A stretch of DNA of 64,000 nt from Olsenella sp. KH3B4 (GTDB lineage: Bacteria; Actinomycetota; Coriobacteriia; Coriobacteriales; Atopobiaceae): NCBI GenBank assembly GCA_900111695.1, contig FOHD01000001.1, positions 372,001 to 436,000 on the forward strand, read 5' to 3'. The first letter of the stretch is position 1, and each line of letters starts with the position of its first letter. The position numbers and the translations under genes were made by a program. Under the pieces are notes generated by a model. The model was not told the DNA's origin. It worked only from the letters and a program-made list of their open reading frames with translations, and searched no databases. Positions 42,026 through 50,577 of this stretch are shown here, piece after piece.

Positions 42026-44431
42026 TCAGATTGGTGACAGATTCGTGTCAGGAAGAGCGCGCGTGGCACACCCCGGCACATCGGGCCACGAGAGCACGCG
42101 AGCGAGCATACCCTCAACGTCGAGAACCCCATACGCGAAACCCTTGCGCACCAGCTCGTCCGGCACGAAGCCATCGTACTTGTCGAAGCGGGGCACCTCC
42201 CCCGGATAGACCAGCTCCATGGAGTCAAGGGGAAGGGATGCCTCCTCCTTCACCACCCGGTAGAAGGTGCGTGCGTCGGCGCCCATCGTGAACTGCATGA
42301 AGTATGGACGCGAGGAGTCCAGCCCCTTGAGCCCGAGCTTATCGGCACAACGAATCTTGAGGAAACGCTCGAGGGCGAGAAAGGCATAGCTTCCCAGCCA
42401 AGGCAGAAGGCACCACGACGTGCCACCCACGCACACGAGCGGCTCCGAGGCCAGGTGGGCGAGCGCGGCCACGTGGCGCGCCTGCTCCAGACGCGCTTGC
42501 GCATTCGTGCGCAGGTAGGGATAGCCGCGCGTCTCGCGCAGAACGCCTCGCATGCGCTCGAGCACACGGGTGTTCACGTCTCCCGCGCACATGCCAAAGT
42601 ACGCCGGAACCTTGCCCTTCACCTGCGTGCACTCGATGAGGTGGCGCTTGTAGTCGATCTCCTCGATCACCCAGACGGCGCCCGCGATTGCGATTCTCTC
42701 CCCCACCGGCGGCGGCTGCACGATGGTGCCAAGCTCCTGGGACTCGGAGCGCACGGTAAACTCCTCGTCCTCCGCGAAGGTGGCGTAGAAGCGGAAGTCG
42801 TTCGTCACGCGCTCGCCCGCAAGGCCCACGATGAGACCGCCCGTCTCGGTGCGCTCGACCTGGTCCGTCTCCACGAGGTGACGAAGGAGGGTGCGGTAGT
42901 CATCTGCCGTCACGCGATGGAAGGGAGAAAGAGTGAGCACGCGGCGCGCCAGGTCGGCCGGCGAAAGCTCGCCCGTCGAGGCGAGCGTCGCCATGGTCTG
43001 GTGGTAGAGAAGGCTGTACGGCAGGCCGTCCAGCTGCGGCGGCTCGACCCAACGCTCCTCAACGTAGAGCTGCACGAGTGCGATGCCCTGCAGGAGCTTC
43101 CATGGGATGGTCTCGGGAAGCAGCGCCCTGGCCTCGGGCTCGTCCTCGCGCATGACGAACCACATCTCGCTCGGCTGGCCACGCCTGCCGGTGCGGCCCA
43201 TGCGCTGCAGAAACGAACTCACCGTGAACGGCGCGTCAATCTGGAACGCCCGCTCGAGACGCCCGATGTCGATGCCAAGCTCGAGCGTCGAGGTGGTCAC
43301 GGTGGTGAGGTTCGCGTTCTCGTCGCGCATGAGCTCCTCGGCCGTCTGCCTAAAGCTCGCGGAGAGGTTGCCGTGATGGATGAGAAAGCGGTCCGGCTCC
43401 CCCACCGCCTCGCAGTACTGGCGAAGCGTTGTCGTCACGGCCTCGCACTCCTCGCGTGAGTTGGCGAAGACCAGGCACTTGCGCCCACGCGTGTGCTCGA
43501 AGACGTAGGCAAGGCCAGGGTCGGCAAAGACCGGGGCCCTGTCTGTGGGCACCTCCGGGTCGGGCTGTTCGGTCTGCGAAGAAGCGCTCGGGAAGACGTC
43601 CTCCACGCGTTCTTCTCGGCTGGGAATGCGCTGCTCAGCCGCGGAGGTCTCGGGCGTCTCGTACGCTGCCTCTTCGGGAGACGTCCCTCCGTGACCCAGA
43701 CCGTCCTCGCCGCGCTCCGGCGCCTGCGGACCCGTCACATAGAAATGCTCCATCGAGAGGCGCCAGCGCTCCTTGGGCGCGTCCAGCCGAGGGATCACAC
43801 ACCCACGACCCGTGCCCGCAGAGAGGTACGCACCGGTTGCCTCGGGGTCTCCGATCGTTGCGGAGAGCCCAATGCGCCTGGGCACCACGCCCGCAAGGCG
43901 CGAGAGGCGCTCGAGACAGCAGAGCGTCTGCCCACCCCGGTCGCCTCGCAGGAGCGAATGAACCTCGTCGATCACAACAAAGCGCAGGTCACCAAAGATG
44001 CGCGGAATGGCGTTGTGCCGGTGGAGAAGCATTGACTCGAGCGACTCCGGCGTGATCTGGAGGATGCCCGAGGGATGCTTGAGCATCTTTGCCTTGTGCG
44101 ACTGAGAGACGTCGCCATGCCAGTGCCACACCGGGATGTCGGCTTCCGCACAGAGGTCCTCGAGACGCAGGAACTGGTCGTTTATCAGCGCCTTGAGCGG
44201 TCCAATGTACACGCAGCCTACCGAGGCCGGCGGGTCCTCCCAGAGTTCCGTCAGTATGGGGAAGAAGGCGGCCTCGGTCTTGCCCGAGGCAGTCGATGCT
44301 GTGAGCAGGACGTTCTCGTCGGTGTTGAAGATGGCGTCTGCGGCAGCAACCTGCACGGCGCGCAGGCTCTGCCAGTCGTGCTCGTAGATGAAGTCCTGGA
44401 TGAACGGCGCGTAGCGGTCGAATGCGTCCAT
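42026..44431 (-). CDS. sngC: SngC-like Lhr-type DEAD/DEAH helicase (Shango system)
   Basis: The 801-residue SF2 helicase has Walker A ASTASGKT (45-52), TPESLESML, DEVH (155-158), SAT (GLSATIGD) and motif VI QRMGRTGRRG. An acidic low-complexity linker of about 65 residues separates the two RecA-like lobes, and a long C-terminal region follows. The architecture resembles Lhr and the BrxHI/BrxHII helicases of defence islands. It is the third gene of an operon with a TerB-domain protein and a DUF2791 ATPase, the composition reported for the anti-phage Shango system. It starts six bases after the ATPase stop. Motor role on DNA is inferred from the family. Confidence 0.85.
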   Translation of the reverse strand: MDAFDRYAPFIQDFIYEHDWQSLRAVQVAAADAIFNTDENVLLTASTASGKTEAAFFPILTELWEDPPASVGCVYIGPLKALINDQFLRLEDLCAEADIPVWHWHGDVSQSHKAKMLKHPSGILQITPESLESMLLHRHNAIPRIFGDLRFVVIDEVHSLLRGDRGGQTLCCLERLSRLAGVVPRRIGLSATIGDPEATGAYLSAGTGRGCVIPRLDAPKERWRLSMEHFYVTGPQAPERGEDGLGHGGTSPEEAAYETPETSAAEQRIPSREERVEDVFPSASSQTEQPDPEVPTDRAPVFADPGLAYVFEHTRGRKCLVFANSREECEAVTTTLRQYCEAVGEPDRFLIHHGNLSASFRQTAEELMRDENANLTTVTTSTLELGIDIGRLERAFQIDAPFTVSSFLQRMGRTGRRGQPSEMWFVMREDEPEARALLPETIPWKLLQGIALVQLYVEERWVEPPQLDGLPYSLLYHQTMATLASTGELSPADLARRVLTLSPFHRVTADDYRTLLRHLVETDQVERTETGGLIVGLAGERVTNDFRFYATFAEDEEFTVRSESQELGTIVQPPPVGERIAIAGAVWVIEEIDYKRHLIECTQVKGKVPAYFGMCAGDVNTRVLERMRGVLRETRGYPYLRTNAQARLEQARHVAALAHLASEPLVCVGGTSWCLLPWLGSYAFLALERFLKIRCADKLGLKGLDSSRPYFMQFTMGADARTFYRVVKEEASLPLDSMELVYPGEVPRFDKYDGFVPDELVRKGFAYGVLDVEGMLARVLSWPDVPGCATRALPDTNLSPI

Positions 44432-44437
44432 GGCGGC

Positions 44438-45829
44438 CTAGATGTCGAACTCGGCGAACTCGTCTTTGCCGGACGAAGCCTGCCCAACGGCCAGGGAGTC
44501 AGGCGCTCCCGGGGCCGCGTTCTCCTCCGCTGGCGTCTTAACCGGCGAGGAGAACTGGCCGCTTCCAAGGAGCTGTTCCACCGAGACGCCGGGGTTCTGG
44601 GACAGGATGTCGAGCATCTCGACAAAGTCGCGGATGACCTCGCGAGGCGTGAGATGCGTGTCCGCGCCCACGCGACCGTACTCGGTCTCGAGGAAGCGCA
44701 CAAGCTCTGCCTGGTTGATTGACCGCTGGTAGCCGAAGAGCCCCGCGTGGATGTCCGCGAGCTTCTCGACGAGCACCAGTAGCTCCTCGTGGGTGAGCGG
44801 CTCCAGGCGGATGACGGGCGCGAGCATGTCCACCAAGCCGCCCTGCGAGAAGCGCCCCTGCGTGAGGCGGCTCCGCAGCGCCTCGTACGAGTAGAGGCCG
44901 CGTCGCCTGTCCTCCACCGCCTGGGGCGTGCCGCTCATGATGATGCCCAGGTGGTGCGCCTTTCCCTGGAGGGTGTCGTTGTACATGGTGAGCACCTTCT
45001 CGTAGTTGTACTGCCTGCTCACCGCGTTGGGAATCTTGTAGAGGTTCACCATCTCGTCAAGAAGGATGACAAGCCCCTTGTAGCCCGCTCCCACCAGGAA
45101 GGTGGCGAAGACCTTGAGGTAGTCGTACCAGTCATCGTCACCAATCACGATGCTCACGCCAAGCTCGTGCCTCGCCTCGGTCTTGTTGCGATATTCCCCT
45201 CGGAACCATTTGGTGACGTTTGCCTTGGTCTCATCGTCCCCCTCGAGGTGGGCGCGCCAGTACATGGTGAGGAGGCGCGCGAAGTCGTAGCCGTGGACAA
45301 GCTCCTGCACCGAGGCCATGGTGCCCATGATCCGCCGCTCCATGGCATCTGCGAACGCCGGGTCATCCGGGGCAAGGCCATCCTCGAGCGTCACCTGAGA
45401 CTGCACGTTGGAGACCCAGCGGTCGAGCACCAGGTTGAGGGCACCGCCCTCGGGCCTGGTCTTGGTGCTGAGGTTGCGAATAAGTTCGCGGTATGTGGCA
45501 AGGCCCTGGCCGCCCGTGCCCTGGAGACGGCGCTCGGGCGAGAGGTCCGCATCTGCCACGACAAAGCCCTGACCCATTGCGTGATTGCGTATGGTCTGGA
45601 GCAGGAAGCTCTTTCCGCTGCCGTAGCGCCCCACAATGAAGCGGAAGCTCGCCCCACCGTCGGCCACCAGGTTGAGGTCGTGGAGAAGGGCGGCCACCTC
45701 CCGGTCGCGACCCACGGTGATGTAGGGTAGGCCAACGCGCGGCACCACGCCGCCCTTGAGGGAGTTGATGATCACCTGCGCGATGCGCCTCGGCACGCGC
45801 GGTGCCTGCTCTGGGGTTGCTTGCATCAT
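44438..45829 (-). CDS. sngB: SngB-like DUF2791 (BrxD-type) ATPase (Shango system)
   Basis: The 463-residue P-loop ATPase has Walker A GRYGSGKS (67-74) and Walker B LVILLDE (253-259), with the DUF2791 features FVVADADLSPERRLQG, TYRELIRNLS, NLYKIPNAVSRQYNYEKVL and IIMSGTPQAVEDRRRGLYSY. The same family supplies BrxD in some BREX systems. Here no other BREX gene is present. The ATG overlaps the TerB gene stop by four bases (ATGA), so the proteins are probably made in fixed ratio and form a complex with the helicase. The C-terminal ~50 residues are low complexity. Confidence 0.87.
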   Translation of the reverse strand: MMQATPEQAPRVPRRIAQVIINSLKGGVVPRVGLPYITVGRDREVAALLHDLNLVADGGASFRFIVGRYGSGKSFLLQTIRNHAMGQGFVVADADLSPERRLQGTGGQGLATYRELIRNLSTKTRPEGGALNLVLDRWVSNVQSQVTLEDGLAPDDPAFADAMERRIMGTMASVQELVHGYDFARLLTMYWRAHLEGDDETKANVTKWFRGEYRNKTEARHELGVSIVIGDDDWYDYLKVFATFLVGAGYKGLVILLDEMVNLYKIPNAVSRQYNYEKVLTMYNDTLQGKAHHLGIIMSGTPQAVEDRRRGLYSYEALRSRLTQGRFSQGGLVDMLAPVIRLEPLTHEELLVLVEKLADIHAGLFGYQRSINQAELVRFLETEYGRVGADTHLTPREVIRDFVEMLDILSQNPGVSVEQLLGSGQFSSPVKTPAEENAAPGAPDSLAVGQASSGKDEFAEFDI

Positions 45830-47673
45830 GGCTGTAGGTATCCTCTCAAATCTTGCTCGTAGTCTTCGACAAGGGTGGGTCCGTCGTCACCAAACTCCAG
45901 CGCCGTATCCCCAACCAGGTCAAAGAGCTTCTCATTGATGGAGTCAACAAGCATGTCGACAGACGCACCGGCTGAGTCCGGCACAACGTCATGGGCGAGA
46001 AGGGCGTCGAGAAGGGCACGCTCCTGCTGAGTGAAGGCCAAGGCCGCCCCCGAGGGCTGCGCAGCGGGTTCCGGTGCAGTTGGCGCGACGACCGTGGCCA
46101 CCGGTGCAGGCGCAGCGCCTGCCGGCTCTGCGACGGCTTCGCCTGGCACATACCCCTCGCGTTCCTCGTCCACCAGCAGCGCCTCGCGCGTGACCGCTGC
46201 GGCGCTGCGAATGCCGCCCAGCTTGGAGAGATCGACCTTGAAGCGCCGACGCTCCGCCTCCTCCTCGAGCTTGTGGCGCGCCTGGCTCTCCTCGACAATC
46301 ATCTTCTCCAGGTAGCGGGGAAGCTTCTGCTCCTTGAGGGGGTGCCCGAACTCCCAGTCGATGCGCATCTGACGGTCTATGGCGCGCAGCAGGCGCGCGA
46401 GGTCGCGACTGCGCTCGGTGGTGGAGTAGGCAAGTCGCTCGGTCCATCGGCCAAAGCGGAAACTCACCACCTGGCCTGGGCATACGCGAATAGTACGCTC
46501 GGGACCCTCCCAGCCATGCTCGAGCGGAACGCCCGCAAGCGGCGAGAACGGCCATGACGTGCGATAGCCCACAAGTCCGTCGATCCAGCCCGTCTTCCTG
46601 CGGCGATTGCAGTGCACCGACATGCGCCGCGCCACGGCGGCGGAAACGGCGGCAAAGGACTCCCTATGTGCGCGCACAAAGGGCGAGCGAAAGACGTCCA
46701 GGGTCGACACGCTGCTCATTGCCACCAAAACCTCGTCGTCTGAGGGGGCGGCCACCTTCTCTGCCGGCTGATCCTTGAGCAGCCCACGCGAGACGAGCTC
46801 CGCGCGCTCCATTGCTCGCAGCGTCTCGACCCCGGCGCCAAACGAACGGTCACCCTCGGGCACGGTCTGGGTAGCGTCAAGCCCCATGCAGATGGCATAG
46901 TCGCGCTCCCAGCGCCTGAGGTCCATGGTCACGCTGGGACCCAAGCCGCGCGCGTCCTGTTCGACGCAGCGCTGCTCTAGCTGGCGCAGCGCAGCAAGGA
47001 CCTCAGCGCCTGGCGTAGCGCCCACGCCGTTTATCAACTCGAAGGCAAGGATCGTGACATAGGAGGCCGGAGCGTCGAGCGCCGCGCCCCGGCGCCACTC
47101 GGAACGCCACGTAAAGTAGCCGCGCAGCTCACGGTTTCCAAGATCCTTGTAGGTTGGCAGGTACCGATAGGGATGAAAGCCCTCAAACGGGAGGCTGTCA
47201 TCGAAATCTGCGGCCAGGCGGGCCTGACGGCAGAAGAGCTCGCCCAGGCGAAGGCCCTCCCCCTCCAGGCGGCGCAGCTCCTGCAGGGTGGGAGGAAGCT
47301 CGGAGTTGGCAGGCTCCGCCGCAGGCTGGGAGCTCTCGAAGGAAGGGAACGCAAAAGAGAGCGAGGACCACGGAGAACCGAATGCCGCAGAGGAGCGCTC
47401 CACGGCGGATGACGCAAGAGCTGGGCCATGCTCGTGACGTCGAGCAACTCGCTTCTCGCGCGCATCGCGTGCCGCCTCCCTACCCTCCTGACGTCTCTGC
47501 GCCCGCTCCCGGGCAAAGTCTGCGCCAGTACGAAGGATTGGCTGTTCAGAGTAGGTGTTCTTGCTCATGCCGACAAGCGCGCGGGCATCCTTCGAGGAAA
47601 GGATTTGCTCCAGGACCTCCTGTGCGCGCGAGCGCGCGTGACCCGCAAAGCGACCAGTCCCGCCCTCTTCCAA
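45826..47673 (-). CDS. sngA: SngA-like TerB-N/TerB-C protein (Shango system)
   Basis: The 615-residue protein has a basic helical N-terminus (about 50-85), a TerB-N domain from about 140 (YLPTYKDLGNRELRGYFTWR, SYVTILAFELINGVG) and a TerB-C-type region from about 420, with an Ala/Pro linker near 510-545. TerB domains bind metal and occur in stress and phage-defence operons. Start is a TTG behind GGGGAGG with six-base spacing; no ATG gives as good a fit. First gene of the three-gene operon. No TerC, TerD or TerZ is nearby, so this is not a tellurite operon. Confidence 0.87.
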   Translation of the reverse strand: MEEGGTGRFAGHARSRAQEVLEQILSSKDARALVGMSKNTYSEQPILRTGADFARERAQRRQEGREAARDAREKRVARRHEHGPALASSAVERSSAAFGSPWSSLSFAFPSFESSQPAAEPANSELPPTLQELRRLEGEGLRLGELFCRQARLAADFDDSLPFEGFHPYRYLPTYKDLGNRELRGYFTWRSEWRRGAALDAPASYVTILAFELINGVGATPGAEVLAALRQLEQRCVEQDARGLGPSVTMDLRRWERDYAICMGLDATQTVPEGDRSFGAGVETLRAMERAELVSRGLLKDQPAEKVAAPSDDEVLVAMSSVSTLDVFRSPFVRAHRESFAAVSAAVARRMSVHCNRRRKTGWIDGLVGYRTSWPFSPLAGVPLEHGWEGPERTIRVCPGQVVSFRFGRWTERLAYSTTERSRDLARLLRAIDRQMRIDWEFGHPLKEQKLPRYLEKMIVEESQARHKLEEEAERRRFKVDLSKLGGIRSAAAVTREALLVDEEREGYVPGEAVAEPAGAAPAPVATVVAPTAPEPAAQPSGAALAFTQQERALLDALLAHDVVPDSAGASVDMLVDSINEKLFDLVGDTALEFGDDGPTLVEDYEQDLRGYLQP

Positions 47674-47781
47674 GTTGCACCTCCCCGCACGTCAAAGTTG
47701 CGTAGATGTTCATTCTACTACCACGCGAAGTTCATGAGAACACATGTACGCAATCTAACGCTTGGCACAATGGCACAGATT

Positions 47782-47911
47782 GACGGTTGGTGGCAGTTTT
47801 TCGGGGTATCCCTATGTACAGACGTTGTTGGGTTCTGAATAACCGCAGCTATTTGATTGTTGTAGCTGTAACTGCATATAAATAATCTATTGAATACTGC
47901 CACCAACCGGA
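47782..47911 (+). repeat. 130-bp element with terminal inverted repeats, copy 2
   Basis: Left end GACGGTTGGTGGCAGTTTTT and inverted right end ACTGCCACCAACCGG enclose an AT-richer interior with GTATCCC, GTACAGAC, AATAACCGCAG and ATAATCT blocks shared with copy 1. It lies about 110 bases upstream of the sngA start. Orientation of the left end is the same as copy 1. Confidence 0.75.
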
Positions 47912-47996
47912 GTTTTGTGTTTTTGAGTCTCGCAAAAGGCCTCCCCGTGTTCTGGGCACAGGGCCTTAGCGGCTGAACTCGGCCGACCTATTACTC

Positions 47997-48038
47997 CACG
48001 GATGACCTCTCGTTGACCACGGATGACCTCTCGTTGAC
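47997..48038. repeat. 21-bp perfect tandem duplication
   Basis: CACGGATGACCTCTCGTTGA-C occurs twice head to tail, ending six bases before copy 3 of the 130-bp element. The surrounding 47912-47996 holds no gene. Confidence 0.85.
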
Positions 48039-48043
48039 AAAAA

Positions 48044-48174
48044 TGACGCTTGGTGGCAGTTTTTGTTACATATATTATATACAGGTCAAGCGATAGCAAT
48101 TCTCTTACCTGCTATTCTTCAGATCTTGAGTTTTCCGATACTCGAGGTGTCTCAGAAAACTGCCACCAACCGTC
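48044..48174 (-). repeat. 130-bp element with terminal inverted repeats, copy 3
   Basis: TGACGCTTGGTGGCAGTTTT at the left and GAAAACTGCCACCAACCGTC-A at the right. Read on the minus strand its interior shares GCAGGT-x-AGAGAATTG with copy 1. It is therefore inverted relative to copies 1 and 2. Copies 2 and 3 together fill most of the 680-base gap between the defence operon and the DUF389 gene. Confidence 0.75.
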
Positions 48175-48356
48175 AATTCGAGCCATTGGGAATCCCCAAC
48201 GCTGCCCCAAGACGGGTCTTTCACACTCTTAGGAACAGGTATCGGAGTTGTCGCCCCACGTTTGGGGCACAAGAATCATCGAGGCGCGCCGGATAACAGG
48301 AAAGTGTGCCTGGACATCACGTGCCACATGAAACTCAGGAAGCGGGGGGCGCGTCC

Positions 48357-49502
48357 ATGGCCGAGAAAAGCAAGACAGCCGGTTCCAGTGAAAGCTGGGT
48401 CCATCGAGGCCTCGCAGCCCTCAGGCGTGCCTTTGACGTGCGGGAAGGCCGAGCATCCTGGCCGCAGATCCGCAAGCGCTTCGTAGGCGGCTCGAAGCTC
48501 GACGGCACGCACATGTGCATTCTCATAGTTGCCATGCTCATCGCATCGATTGGCCTCAACACCGACTCCACCGAGGCCATCGTGGGAGCCATGCTCATCT
48601 GCCCGCTCATGGGCTCGGTGCTGGCCATCTCCTTCGCTATCGCGACGGCTGACATGCGTCTCTTGCGACACGCCACCGCTGGACTCGCGCTTCAGATGGT
48701 AATCTGCCTTGCGACCTCGACTATCTACTTCCTCCTCACGCCCATCCCCTACGAGACCAGCGCCCTTCTTGACAACTCGACGCCAACCATCTGGGACTTG
48801 CTCATCGCACTTGCCGGCGGCTTCGCGGGCGGACTGGGCAATTCCCGCAAGCAGGAGCCATCGACTCTCATCGCAGGCGTCGCCGTGGCAACCGCCCTCA
48901 TGCCGCCCCTATGCTCTGCCGGCTACGGGATTGCCCTGCAGAGCCTCCCGCGCTTTGCCGGCGCCCTCTACGAGTTTGGCGTCAACGTAGTCTTCATTGC
49001 GCTCGCCGCCGAGATAGTGCTACTCCTCCTGCACGTGCCGCTTCACAGAGACATCAACGACGACGGCGTGGTGACCCCGCAGGAGAGCGAGGAGGCGGTG
49101 GCCATCTCGCACCGCCTGCGCAGGAACGTCATCATCGGGACGCTTGTCTTTGCGATCCCCTGCCTCATGGTGACCACAGGCGTTGTCCAGGAGACAATCC
49201 GGCAGCACACAAAGAGCTCAGCCGATACCGCCGCAACAATCTCCCAGACCTCTGACCAGTACGAGACGGCCCTCACAACGCAGGAGCTCAAGGCAGTCCA
49301 GCCCGAGGTCGAGCGGTATTCCGTGAGCACGGAGTACGGCTTTGACGCGGGCCCTTCTCAGCCAACCAAGCGCATCGTAGCAACGGTCACCAGTAGCCGA
49401 ACGCTATCCAAAGACGAACAGGACCGCGCCAAGGCGCTCGTGCGCGTGCACGTTCCCGACGTGGACCAGGTGCGCTTTGTGACAGGCGACGCCACCCAGT
49501 GA
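48357..49502 (+). CDS. DUF389 (TIGR00341-like) membrane protein
   Basis: The 381-residue protein has a basic N-terminus, about six membrane helices with MLIASIGLNTDSTEAIVGAM, ICPLMGSVLAISFA and AGVAVATALMPPLCSAGYGI, then a soluble C-terminal domain (about 270-381). These segments define the DUF389 family, widespread membrane proteins of unknown role. ATG at 48357 (G-rich site seven bases upstream) is preferred to an in-frame ATG at 48306. The C-terminal region resembles neither a kinase nor a known binding domain. Confidence 0.85.
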   Translation: MAEKSKTAGSSESWVHRGLAALRRAFDVREGRASWPQIRKRFVGGSKLDGTHMCILIVAMLIASIGLNTDSTEAIVGAMLICPLMGSVLAISFAIATADMRLLRHATAGLALQMVICLATSTIYFLLTPIPYETSALLDNSTPTIWDLLIALAGGFAGGLGNSRKQEPSTLIAGVAVATALMPPLCSAGYGIALQSLPRFAGALYEFGVNVVFIALAAEIVLLLLHVPLHRDINDDGVVTPQESEEAVAISHRLRRNVIIGTLVFAIPCLMVTTGVVQETIRQHTKSSADTAATISQTSDQYETALTTQELKAVQPEVERYSVSTEYGFDAGPSQPTKRIVATVTSSRTLSKDEQDRAKALVRVHVPDVDQVRFVTGDATQ

Positions 49503-49547
49503 GACAATAGGCCACAAAAGACAACCGCCACACGAGGAGCGCAGAAC

Positions 49548-50492
49548 ATGGCAACACACAGGACCATCGGCATCATCGGCTGCAGCCACGTGGGGGCACA
49601 CGTCGCTAACGCGCTGCTCGCACAGGGTCTCGTGGACGAGATTCGCCTCTCAGACACAAACGAGAAGCTCTGCCGCGCGCAGGCGAACGACCTTCTCGAC
49701 GCCATGAGCTTTTATCCCCGCCCCGCGCGCATCGTGGAGTGCGACGTGGACTACGAGGAGCTTGCCACGTGCGACGTCATTGTCAACGCCGCGGGCCACG
49801 TGGACGCCTCCCGCACCGACCGTGACGGCGAGCTTGTCCTCACGGTCGAGGAGCCCAAGAAGTTCGTCCGCCGTATCGAGGGCGCCGGTTTCACGGGCAT
49901 CTGGGTGAGCGTCTCCAACCCCAACGACGTGATTGCCACCGAGATTCGCGACCTCGCCGGCTGCGAGCCGCGGCGCGTGATTGGCTCGGGCACCACGCTC
50001 GACTCCGCACGCTTCAAGCATGCCCTTGCGGGCGCGACCGGCCTTGACCAGGCATCGATCAACGCATGGATGCTCGGCGAGCATGGGTTCTCGGAGTTTG
50101 CGCTCTGGTCGCACGTCACCTTTGGCTGTCTCACGCCCGAGGAGCTGGAGGCACAGGCGGGCATCTCGCTCGACCGCGACGCGCTCGAGATGCAGGCCGT
50201 GCGCGGAGGCTACACCACCATGGCAGGCAAGGCCTGCACCGAGTACTCCATCGCCAACGGAACCGCAGCCATCATCGCCGCCATCCTGGGTGACACCAAG
50301 CTTGTGACGCCCGTCTCGACCCTGGTCGAGGGCGTCTATGGCGTCTCGGGCCACTATGCGTCGCTGCCCTGCGTGATTGGCGCACGCGGCGTCGAGAAGG
50401 TCATCGTCCCCACCATGACGCCGCATGAGCAGGAGCGCTGGCAGGCAAGCTGCAAGCACATCGAGGAGAACATCGCCAAGGTCTCCTGGTAG
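49548..50492 (+). CDS. L-lactate / L-2-hydroxyisocaproate dehydrogenase-like enzyme
   Basis: The 314-residue NAD-dependent enzyme of the lactate/malate dehydrogenase family has the nucleotide motif GIIGCSHVGAHVA, VSVSNPNDV, GSGTTLDSARF and the catalytic histidine in GEHGFSEF. The loop around residues 85-105 (GHVDASRTDRDGEL) lacks the usual QKPGxTR arrangement and resembles L-2-hydroxyisocaproate dehydrogenases. It may therefore reduce branched-chain 2-oxoacids as well as pyruvate. GAGGAG precedes the ATG. Together with the D-specific enzyme at 5465-6451 the window holds dehydrogenases of both stereochemistries. Confidence 0.88.
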   Translation: MATHRTIGIIGCSHVGAHVANALLAQGLVDEIRLSDTNEKLCRAQANDLLDAMSFYPRPARIVECDVDYEELATCDVIVNAAGHVDASRTDRDGELVLTVEEPKKFVRRIEGAGFTGIWVSVSNPNDVIATEIRDLAGCEPRRVIGSGTTLDSARFKHALAGATGLDQASINAWMLGEHGFSEFALWSHVTFGCLTPEELEAQAGISLDRDALEMQAVRGGYTTMAGKACTEYSIANGTAAIIAAILGDTKLVTPVSTLVEGVYGVSGHYASLPCVIGARGVEKVIVPTMTPHEQERWQASCKHIEENIAKVSW

Positions 50493-50518
50493 CCTTGCGC
50501 GATCCGCAGGTAGCACAG

Positions 50519-50558
50519 AAGCGGCGGGCGGCGCCAACGTGCGTCCCCGCCGCTTTGT
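50519..50558 (+). terminator. Intrinsic terminator of the L-dehydrogenase gene
   Basis: AAGCGGCGGG pairs with CCCGCCGCTT, followed by TGTTATG. It may also serve the converging minus-strand gene. Confidence 0.75.
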
Positions 50559-50577
50559 TATGCTCGCCGCCGTTTCG

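Noticed and set aside
42026..47673. BREX system or tellurite-resistance operon
   Set aside because: BrxD-like ATPase and Lhr-like helicase are present but brxC, pglX and pglZ are absent; a TerB domain is present but TerC/TerD/TerZ are absent.
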